A stretch of 64,000 nt of DNA, from assembly GCA_019096065.1 (NCBI GenBank), contig JAGUCH010000008.1, positions 625,001 to 689,000 on the forward strand, given 5' to 3'. Position 1 is the first letter of the stretch, and the number at the start of each line of letters is the position of its first letter. The stretch comes from Paracyclopina nana. Taxonomy: Eukaryota > Arthropoda > Copepoda > Cyclopoida > Cyclopettidae. Below the pieces are notes generated by a model, which was not told the origin of the DNA, ran no database searches, and saw nothing but the letters and a program-made list of their open reading frames with translations. A program made the position numbers and the translations under genes. This document shows positions 50,601 to 54,600 of the stretch, piece after piece.

Positions 50601-51487
50601 ATACATTTTATGGCCTAAAAAACTTAAGTTAACATTCAAATAAAAACGAAAGAGGCTCTAGAGTTTGGTTGGGGTTTTGCTGTGGTGGCGCCGTCCTGTC
50701 TAGACAGTCATTAACGGTTTTCAGCCTCGGCGCCACGTTCTTTCTCATGCAATTCTTTTAAAATTCCTTTTACAATGACAAGATACTTTACATGGCCTGC
50801 AAAAATAAAGTTGACACTTTGATTAAAAAAGTATGAGGCTCTAGAGCTTGGTTGGGGTTTCACTGTAGTAGTGGCGCCGTCCTGTCTAGACAGTCATTAA
50901 CGGTTTTCAGCCTCGGCGCCACTGAACGGAATTCTCGTTTTTCAGGCTCGCGAAGGCTACTTACGGCGGTACAACCTCAAGGAAAACTATGATGACACCT
51001 TCACCTCAGTTTTGGGGCTGCATTTTGAGGTTGCCAAGTACCATTTCATCCAGGGAGAGATGATCCTCAAGTGTACCTCCAGTCTTTTGTCAGTCTACTG
51101 GCAGAGCAGTGAGGTAGAGCTATGACTCAAAAAATCTTTAAGTCTACCTTAAAAAACTGAAGGCTTTTCATGCAATTTCAGGTGAGAATTCGCGAGTCCA
51201 ATTTCAGAGCAAGCCTAGTGCATGGCTCACCTCAGAACTTTGAGTCAAGCAAGACAGTGGTACAAAATGTGGTGAGCAAAGCAGAGGACGAGCAAAGTAA
51301 TGGCAAAAATAGCAAGAAGAAGAAGAAGAAAGAATTGGAGGCTTCAGACAGTAAAATGCCAGTGGAACAGCTGACTTCCCACGTGTTATCCTCTTCAGCC
51401 TCCAAAACAACAACAACAATGAAAACATGGGCTGTGAAATGTCTGTTTTTTGGGTTCAGCAGTCTTCTTATTTTATTACAACTGTAA
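8533..51487 (+). CDS. beat: Beaten path (Beat)-family Ig-domain cell-surface protein, complete, 6 coding exons
   Basis: Join 8533-8626, 47127-47335, 47799-47931, 48146-48279, 50946-51113, 51182-51487 = 1044 nt, 347 aa; all junctions are GT/AG and phases match (1,0,1,0,0). Residues 1-31 are a signal peptide (WLWWFVLLAAL core). Ig domain 1 runs about 37-145 with C58, W72 and C125 and the Beat signature IKWYRGNYEIFRY. Ig domain 2 runs about 146-246 with C171, W184, C233 and the family motif LSWFINGEP. Residues 247-325 are Lys/Ser-rich and unstructured, and 326-347 form a hydrophobic tail ending at the stop, as in GPI-anchored proteins. Possible N-glycosylation sites: N57, N99, N118, N181. Known: Beat proteins bind Sidestep-family receptors and steer motor-axon defasciculation and synaptic targeting in Drosophila. 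Which paralogue this is cannot be settled. The ATG at 8533 is preferred over 8557 because of its better -3/+4 context. The 38.5-kb intron 1 separates the signal peptide from the Ig exons. Confidence 0.93.
9150..9555. mobile_element. 406-bp TIR element (MITE), copy A
   Basis: Begins AGCCCGTTCTCATA and ends TATGAGAATGGGCT, a terminal inverted repeat. The interior includes tttaagcaaggctcttt-like words and the palindromic centre taatcgaccatcaatccgg in inverse. It is nearly identical, in inverted orientation, to the element at 12652-13058. No ORF of note, so it is non-autonomous. No clear target-site duplication seen. Confidence 0.88.
9560..12650. other. Intronic DNA between the two inverted MITE copies
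   Basis: About 3.1 kb of A+T-rich sequence with ORFs of at most 77 codons, none recognisable. I see no repeat array or exon-like segment with paired splice sites. Confidence 0.45.
12652..13058. mobile_element. 407-bp TIR element (MITE), copy B, inverted relative to copy A
   Basis: Begins AGCCCATTCTCATA and ends TATGAGAACGGGCT. The right half (gcgggtaaaaatagtttccg, ccatcaatccggatg, catcaacaatttttaggg) is the near-exact reverse complement of 9225-9345. High identity over the whole length implies recent copying. Confidence 0.88.
13125..14346. mobile_element. Third, diverged MITE copy split by a satellite-bearing segment
   Basis: At 13125-13170 the words ttacaaatccttccaagttt and gatcaactct match the right part of copy B. 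The remaining right end (catgcgcctctaaag..gccttgctcaacatt..ggagcc..atgagaacgggcc) resumes only at 14279-14346. The roughly 1.1 kb between, which contains the 61-bp array, interrupts the element. Confidence 0.65.
13636..14275. repeat. 61-bp tandem repeat with GTCGAC core
   Basis: About ten units built on ctgaaatttggtcgactgg, then aaaaatcataaatgcaaaaa, then gtagctgaaaaaggcctaaa. Unit length is 61 bp with a few short deletions (units near 14090 and 14205 lack aattt). Most units retain GTCGAC and AGGCCT. Confidence 0.92.
14350..17975. other. Intronic DNA without supported genes; short CTAG microsatellite
   Basis: Overlapping ORFs of 60-110 codons occur on both strands at 15269-15773 and 16283-16531 with no recognisable motif. 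A (GCTA)n run lies at 16537-16558. At 14888 a single end tacaggttgccccacggaaa resembles a mariner-type terminus without a visible partner. Confidence 0.4.
17979..18220 (+). pseudogene. Coding-like remnant, two overlapping open frames, unidentified
   Basis: After a pyrimidine-rich stretch ending TTTAG at 17980, one frame reads LEQNPEHISMAQGGHLMLIN and stops near 18048. An overlapping frame reads GSRWAFDVDKCSMMQSYAAK and continues for 57 codons from ATG 18047 to TAG 18218-18220, rich in Gln, Ala, His and Lys (AFDAAERSLQKHAVMQQLWK). The composition is more protein-like than the surrounding intron, and the switch of frame suggests a frameshifted remnant. I do not recognise the family. Confidence 0.3.
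18330..18352 (+). promoter_or_regulatory. Candidate recursive splice site RP1 in beat intron 1
   Basis: TTGCTATTCCCTTTCAG is followed directly by GTAAGC, so an acceptor and a donor share the junction 18345/18346. This lies 9719 bp after the exon 1 donor. Confidence 0.55.
18355..25375. other. Intronic DNA, ORFs without recognisable products
   Basis: Seven kb of A+T-rich DNA. ORFs up to 129 codons (18600-18989, minus) and 120 codons (23475-23837, plus) have A/T-ending codons and no motif I know. A run of 30 in-frame codons continues from 18350 to a TAG at about 18449 and looks weakly coding. No repeat arrays. Confidence 0.4.
22646..22741 (-). pseudogene. Short coding-like fragment ending KKASKENF, unidentified
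   Basis: On the minus strand, 31 codons read WVPEYYKKMKEDQLDAIAKH followed by NGAKKASKENF and a TAG at 22646-22648. The upstream codon in this frame is TAA, and the good pyrimidine-AG acceptor just before it (ending near 22750) does not lead into this frame. It is therefore either a pseudogene fragment or a chance frame. Family unknown. Confidence 0.25.
25380..26215. repeat. 13-bp minisatellite CTTCACAAGGTAA and variants
   Basis: About 60 units of 13 bp. The core 25556-25735 is almost perfect CTTCACAAGGTAA. The flanks carry variants such as CTTCACAAGTTAG, CTTCACTTGTTAA and CCTCACGAGTCAA. The variant AAGTTAACTT is itself palindromic. Variants occur in blocks, showing local amplification. Confidence 0.95.
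26664..26686 (+). promoter_or_regulatory. Candidate recursive splice site RP2 in beat intron 1
   Basis: TTTTCATGCTTTTGCAG is followed directly by GTAAGT (junction 26679/26680), 8334 bp after RP1. GTAAGT is the consensus donor. Confidence 0.58.
26904..27056. mobile_element. Transib-like mini-element candidate with CACAGTGG / CCACTGTG ends
   Basis: Starts CACAGTGGATTATTTTG and ends AAAATAGTCCACTGTG, giving a terminal inverted repeat of about 15 bp with one mismatch. Length is 153 bp. The five flanking bases on each side (ccttc and catgc) do not match, so no target duplication is visible here. No coding content. Confidence 0.5.
27795..27939. mobile_element. 145-bp near-perfect hairpin element, copy 1
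   Basis: Starts GGCTCATTATCTTCCGCGTC and ends with its inverted copy ..GGAAGATAATGAGCC. Both arms (about 67 nt) pair almost completely around the short centre gaggttgcgat. A second copy lies at 56099-56235. It would form a long stem if transcribed. Confidence 0.9.
28068..28625. repeat. 13-bp minisatellite CTTCTTGAGGCAA
   Basis: About 40 units, mostly CTTCTTGAGGCAA, with CTTTTTGAGGCAA and CTTTTTAAGCCAA at the left edge. It shares period length and 9 of 13 positions with the array at 25380-26215. Minus-strand ORFs across it (repeats of LPQEVASRSCLKK type) are repeat artefacts. Confidence 0.95.
28630..30355. other. Intronic DNA, no supported gene
   Basis: A 108-codon ORF at 28966-29292 has no recognisable motif. 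Isolated 13-bp-repeat-like words (caacttcttgaaaggc, caacttcatgaaaagc) occur at 29888-29930. A short (CTA)n run lies at about 30127-30140. Confidence 0.4.
30370..31555. repeat. 18-bp minisatellite ACTAGCGACTTTTGGCTC with degenerate flanks
   Basis: The core 30690-30965 has about 15 near-perfect units of ACTAGCGACTTTTGGCTC. The flanks carry diverged units (TTTTGGCTCACTC, ACTTTTGACTC). Because the unit is 18 bp, several frames on both strands stay open (for example LTSDFW repeats). I treat these ORFs as artefacts. Confidence 0.95.
31980..32375. repeat. GGCCTTTTT-rich simple repeat
   Basis: Irregular repetition of TTTGGCCTTTTTGGCC words between A+T-rich spacers, densest at 32085-32160 and 32228-32370. 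Confidence 0.7.
32376..33230. other. Intronic DNA, no supported gene
   Basis: Overlapping ORFs of 80-101 codons on both strands at 32311-32780 have no recognisable motif. The stretch tacaaccccccgcgcacgca near 32488 is a small G+C-rich island. Confidence 0.35.
33235..33410. repeat. 16-bp minisatellite ACTTTTACAGATTTGC
   Basis: About ten units of ACTTTTACAGATTTGC; several have lost one T (CAGATTGC). Confidence 0.9.
33415..34880. other. Intronic DNA with a 149-codon ORF of doubtful reality
   Basis: The ORF at 34244-34693 (plus) is the longest non-repetitive one in the intron. It is Lys/Ser/Asn-rich, shows no domain I recognise, has no splice-site context that I could support, and contains recurrent atgagcc words. 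Confidence 0.3.
34882..35515. mobile_element. Chain of five Transib-like mini-elements (CACWRTGG...CCCACTGTG)
   Basis: Units: 34882-34996, 35002-35116, 35122-about 35233, 35239-35373 and 35379-35515. Each starts CACAGTGG, CACAATGG or CACTGTGG followed by ATTATTT. All but the third end in CCACTGTG, usually preceded by ATCGAAATTGC-like sequence. Units are separated by 5 bp (gaacg, gaacg, a degraded spacer, gaatg). The second unit is flanked on both sides by gaacg, a perfect 5-bp direct repeat. Known: Transib transposons have CACWATG-type termini and 5-bp target duplications. No transposase is present. Confidence 0.72.
35520..37340. other. Intronic DNA with aatacat-rich stretch and a GGCGCC motif cluster
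   Basis: Position 35768 carries another right-type end (AATAATCCACTGTG). Between 35790 and 36090 the words tgtatt and aatacat recur often. At 36863-36951 three GGCGCC words enclose AAACCGTT, CCGTTAGG and GTCTAGAC, the same combination as the minisatellite at 5448-5815. No gene supported. Confidence 0.4.
37341..37363 (+). promoter_or_regulatory. Candidate recursive splice site RP3 in beat intron 1
   Basis: TTTATTCTCTTTTCAG is followed directly by GTAAGC (junction 37356/37357), 10677 bp after RP2 and 9770 bp before exon 2. It has the strongest pyrimidine tract of the three. Confidence 0.6.
38279..38480. mobile_element. 202-bp TIR element, TACATCATGAAG ends
   Basis: Starts TACATCATGAAG and ends CTTCATGATGTA. 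The arms extend inward through ctgagcatgatg, cacactcttcaaaact and cctagctca for about 80 nt each with moderate divergence. No ORF. Flanks (aatt left, atta right) leave the target site unclear. Confidence 0.8.
38485..41095. other. Intronic DNA with one GGCGCC motif cluster
   Basis: No supported gene. At 39448-39562 four GGCGCC words alternate with CCGTTGG, GTCTAGAC and GGTTTTAT. ORFs up to 115 codons (38527-38874, minus) show no motif. From 40370 to 40680 aatacat and tgtatt words recur. Confidence 0.4.
41102..41255. mobile_element. 154-bp TIR element, AGCCCGGTTCCAACA ends
   Basis: Starts AGCCCGGTTCCAACA and ends TGTTGGAACCGGGCT. The interior contains cagttaagtcaggtcgagct and ctagctgtgacctgactatg. 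The same interior occurs twice, inverted, in the foldback at 59901-60577, so this is one family. Confidence 0.85.
42560..45575. repeat. About 125-bp tandem repeat interrupted by a TTAA element
   Basis: Units carry tctggaaacactttttcatc, aaagcgctatcccaaaagag, aagcaccaaataattgtacc and ctttaagtc. Starts are at about 42566, 42682, 42806 and, after the insertion, 45499. The third unit is split at its TTAA by the element at 42887-45443; joining the two sides restores a normal unit. Confidence 0.85.
42887..45443. mobile_element. 2557-bp TTAA-flanked non-autonomous element with about 0.7-kb terminal inverted repeats
   Basis: Bounded on both sides by TTAA (42883-42886 and 45444-45447). Starts GAGTCTATGCAGGAGCC and ends with its exact inverse. 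Arms 42887-43585 and 44747-45443 are nearly identical over about 698 bp. The 1.16-kb interior has only short minus-strand ORFs (75 codons or fewer) and no transposase. Known: precise TTAA duplication is the hallmark of piggyBac-type transposition. The long arms and the GAG start are unlike classical CCC-starting piggyBac ends, so the superfamily is inferred. Confidence 0.87.
45575..46465. other. Intronic DNA, no supported gene
   Basis: ORFs of up to 89 codons overlap on both strands at 46073-46366; none has a recognisable motif. Confidence 0.35.
46470..46671. mobile_element. 202-bp mariner-like MITE, copy 1
   Basis: TA-flanked. Starts CAGAATGTCCCACCGTTTTC and ends AAAATTGTGGGACGTTCTG. The TA flanks and the CAGxxxGTCCC-type end fit Tc1/mariner elements. 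No ORF. Confidence 0.78.
46838..47039. mobile_element. 202-bp mariner-like MITE, copy 2
   Basis: TA-flanked. Starts CAGAACGTCTCTCAGTTTTC and ends AAAATTGTGGGGCAATCTG. Same length as copy 1. It ends 87 bp before beat exon 2. Confidence 0.75.
47127..47335 (+). CDS. beat: beat exon 2: first half of Ig domain 1
   Basis: Residues 32-101, from TTTTGCAG to donor GTAAGT. Contains C58, the W72 core tryptophan in KWYRGNYEIFRYIP, and N57-C-T and N99-V-S glycosylation sites. Splitting of the first Ig domain by a phase 0 intron is seen here directly. Confidence 0.93.
47363..47509. mobile_element. 147-bp mariner-like MITE, internally shortened copy 3
   Basis: TA-flanked. Starts CAGAACGTCCCTTTATTTTCG and ends CCGAAAATAATGGGATGATCTG. 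It lies in beat intron 2, 27 bp after the exon 2 donor. Confidence 0.7.
47799..47931 (+). CDS. beat: beat exon 3: second half of Ig domain 1
   Basis: Residues 102-145 plus one base, between CTTTTCAG and donor GTAATG. Carries the F-strand motif NNSGAYTCEV with C125, the disulphide partner of C58. Confidence 0.92.
48146..48279 (+). CDS. beat: beat exon 4: first half of Ig domain 2
   Basis: Residues 146-190, between TTTGTCAG and donor GTGAGT. Contains C171, W184 and the Beat-family motif NLSWFINGEP. Confidence 0.93.
48285..49210. other. 5' part of beat intron 4, with a small foldback
   Basis: Two ORFs (48513-48791, 48845-49180) show no motif. At 48998-49133 an inverted repeat starts CCTCCTCAGGGGAAACTTTTG and ends CAAAAGATTCCCCCTGAGG, a probable small MITE. 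Confidence 0.5.
49214..49703. mobile_element. Foldback element of about 490 bp, GGCCATTCTCATATTGCC ends inside
   Basis: The left arm (ataactggtttgcgttggc..caataggccattctcatatt..aaaagcaaagc) is repeated inverted on the right (gctttgctttttcagg..caatatgagaacagccta..gccaacgcaaaccagttat). A further inner copy of taactggtttgcgttggcc lies at 49362. It shares the (C)ATTCTCATAT edge with the 406-bp family. Confidence 0.78.
49705..50590. other. Middle of beat intron 4, no supported gene
   Basis: A second right end (cggcaatatgagaacgacc) lies at 49788-49806. The remainder is A+T-rich with no ORF over 60 codons. Confidence 0.4.
50600..50925. repeat. Direct duplication of about 185 bp carrying the GGCGCC/GTCTAGAC/AACGG motif
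   Basis: Two copies each contain gaggctctagag(t/c)ttggttggg and then an identical 46-bp block: TGGCGCCGTCCTGTCTAGAC, AGTCATTAACGGTTTTC, AGCCTCGGCGCCA. The second copy ends about 20 bp before the exon 5 acceptor. Confidence 0.85.
50946..51113 (+). CDS. beat: beat exon 5: second half of Ig domain 2
   Basis: Residues 191-246, between GTTTTTCAG and donor GTAGAG (a weaker donor). Contains C233 in EMILKCTSS, the partner of C171. Intron 5 is only 68 bp. Confidence 0.9.
51182..51487 (+). CDS. beat: beat exon 6: basic linker and hydrophobic C-terminus
   Basis: Residues 247-347. A Lys-rich run (KKKKKK) and a Ser/Thr stretch precede KCLFFGFSSLLILLQL at the very end, with no cytoplasmic tail. This favours a GPI anchor over a transmembrane protein. 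Confidence 0.9.
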   Translation: MRIRESNFRASLVHGSPQNFESSKTVVQNVVSKAEDEQSNGKNSKKKKKKELEASDSKMPVEQLTSHVLSSSASKTTTTMKTWAVKCLFFGFSSLLILLQL

Positions 51488-51580
51488 TTTCAGAAGATTA
51501 ACCAGTTTCTTCTTTGCTTCTCAGTTGAATCATAGCTGTCTAAGAAAAAACCAGATTTTTTCCTCCCAAGAAGAGTAAAT

Positions 51581-51586
51581 AATAAA
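51581..51586 (+). terminator. beat polyadenylation signal AATAAA
   Basis: AATAAA lies 94 bp after the beat stop codon in gtaaataataaatatagag. The convergent gene on the minus strand ends at 51614, so the two 3' ends are about 30 bp apart or overlap. Confidence 0.6.
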
Positions 51587-51613
51587 TATAGAGCAAATTG
51601 TATTAAATTCCTA

Positions 51614-54600
51614 TCATTTCTTTTTCTTGGCAGCTGACATCTTTTTGGGTGCACCTGCACTTGTTGCCACTGAAGGGGAGGAAGGGGCGGGCAAAGTACT
51701 GAGTCTTACCAGAGTTCCTGAAATTCAAGCAGAAATTCAAATTAGCACAAAATTCCTCCTATTCCAGATGAAAAGTTAGCCCAAAATGTTCAAAAGTTTG
51801 CCAATGTGCACACATTGCCATTAGAAAGCTCTAAAATAATCCACCAGTTGTAAATTCAGCCAAAAGTGCACTTTAAATGGCTTATCCCTAGAAGCGCCCG
51901 CGGACACTCGAGCGAGACGCGTCTTGGACGTCTATTTGGTTTTTGTACCGTCTTCTTTGATGAGATGTCCAGTGGCCAAAAGTCGGGAAACGACATCAGG
52001 AGGAAGATTTCCGGAAGAAACCGAAGTTGAGGTTGAAGTGGCTGGAAAAACAACAACAAGAGGTTGCGTGATTTTTTTTGAAACGTTCCGCTAAAATATC
52101 ACATAGCAAAAAGCTTAAATGAGCTTGAAGACCAGAAGCTACACCATTTTGATGCCAGATAGGCTTGTATGAAAATATTTGAAAAAAGGCGGCAAAAAGT
52201 GGGAGATTTCCAGATGATCTCTTCTTTTTTTAAAAGGCAGTAAAAAAAGTGGAGCTGGAAAACAAAGCTGACATTTACGGGCACGGGCTGATAACACTTT
52301 TTTTGACATTCCCGACGACACCGGGCAATTGCCTAATTAGTGACTGGAAACACCTCAATAGAACAAAAGAAGTGATTTTGATCTAAAAGATAAACTACTA
52401 AAAAACAGCAACAACAACGGAATTCCTTAAGTTTTTTTTTCTGAAATATTCTCAGCCTTTCCAAATTTGGCTGAATGCTGAGAAAAAGGAATTTTTTTAT
52501 ATTTGAGTTTTCAGCAAAGTATAAGTCAAAACTTAGTTTTCTTTAAGAGTAGTATGGCTAGTCATTAATTAAAAATATTTTTGATTTTTTAAAAGGTTTT
52601 ATTTCAAGTTTTCACACTCTTTTATTTAAAATTCTTAATTCAAGCTTATTTCATAATATAAGTTTTTTATCAGTAGGTCCAAAAATGGATTTATGTAAAA
52701 TTAAAAAAAAAATTGGCCTTTTTGGTATTTGGGGGCGGGCCTTCGCGCCGCCCCCCAGAAATAGAATTTTGAAAGAGTCATCCAAATTAAAAGATCATTT
52801 CAAAAGCATGTTGTGAAAAAAGTCCACATTCCACCTCGTTTACAAATCCTGGTCAAGATTGGGTTCGTTCTGGTCACAAAAACGCAGTGGAGATAACGAT
52901 AGCCTATTGTGTACTAACCCTTCTTTTTCTAATTGGAACTTATAATTGATTCATTCATTTTCCCTCTACTTCAGTTCAACTGGAGAGAATTATGATCAGT
53001 GGACATTTTTTCTCCCTGCTTCTCACTGCAGGGGGTAAAAAGCCATTCAATTTGCCACACTGACAAATCCAACTTGGGTCACTCTGAGGAAAGGGGGTTT
53101 ACTTCTAATTTTAGCTTTTATTTAAAACCAAAAATATTGCTCAGCTGAGATGCTCAGCAAATGAGACACATTGAGCATCTGAGGCGCTGTGCAACTGAGA
53201 TAATTAGCAACTGAGACAATTTGCAACTGAGATAGTTAAAAACTGAGAGGCTTTACAGCTGATACACTTAGCAACTGAGACAATTTGCAACTGAGATAGT
53301 TAAAAACTGAGAGGCTTTACAGCTGATACACTTAGCAACTGAGACACTAAGCAACTGACACTAAGCAACTGAGACGCTTTGCAACTGAGATGCTTTGCAA
53401 CTGAGATGCTTTGCAACTGAGACAAACACAAGTTGCAACTGAGCATTTCACTTTTTTCGCTTTGTTGCCTAGAGATTCTTAGCACCCAAAACACTATGCA
53501 GCTGAGACGCTTATTTGCAACTGAGATGCTCTACAACTGTGACGCTATGCAAATGAGACAATAATCATACAAGAGAATAAGCAACTGAGACACTTTGCAA
53601 CTGAGCAATTTACAACTTAGATGCTTAACAACTCAAAAGCTCAGCAACTCTGATGGTTTGCAACTGAGATGTTTAGCAATAGAGACTTTTTTGCTACACC
53701 TGCTCAACTGAGTAGTTTTGCAACTGATATACTTCGATGCCTACATGCAGATAGACTGACTTCCTTTGCAACTGAGATGCTTTCCAGCTGAGATGCTTTC
53801 CAGCTGAGATGCTTTCCAGCTGAGATGCTTTCCAGCTGAGATGCTCTGCAACTGAGACGCTTACCAACTTAGACACTGAGCAACTGAGACACTGAGCAAC
53901 CAGGTAGATTTCCAACTGACTCTTAGCAGCTGTGATGACTTGCAGCTCAAACACTTAGTAACTGGGCTGGTTTGTAACTGAGCCGTTCAGCAGCTGAGAC
54001 CTTTCTTGCTAAATCTGCTCATCTGAGCATTTTGCGACTGTTAATATTTGCTGCCTAGTTGCTTAGCAACTGAGATGCTTTGCAACTGAGACACTTTGCA
54101 ACTGAGACACTTTGCATCATTAACACTGAGATAGAATGCAACTGAGACACTTGACAACTGAGACACTAAGCAAGCTGAGATGCAACGCAACTGCGATATT
54201 TCCCAACAGAGATACTTCGCAACTGAGACACTTGACTACTGAGATGCTAAGCAAGCTGAGATGCCATGCAACTGCGACAATTCCCAACTGAGATGCTTTG
54301 CAACTGAGACAATTTGCATCATTAACGCTTAGTAACTGGGAAGCATTAAAACTGAGATAGAATGCAACTGAGACGCTGAGCAAGCTGAGATGCCATCCAA
54401 CTGCGACAATTCCCAACTGAGACGCTTCGCAACTGAGCCACTATGCAACTGAGACGCTGTAACACAGTAATTAAAGCCTCTCTTAACTGAGCACCCGGCC
54501 AGATTTCAGCAGGATGAAAATCTTTCAGATTCAAACAAGCGAAGAAGAGAGATGCAAATCTTAATTTACGAGCTCTTTGCACAGTGGCAGCATCGAATAA

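Noticed and set aside
51165..51190. TTTCAG/GTGAG at the exon 6 acceptor as a recursive site
   Set aside because: The reading frame continues through GTGAGA into the Lys-rich tail and the stop, so this is an ordinary acceptor whose exon happens to start with GTGAG.
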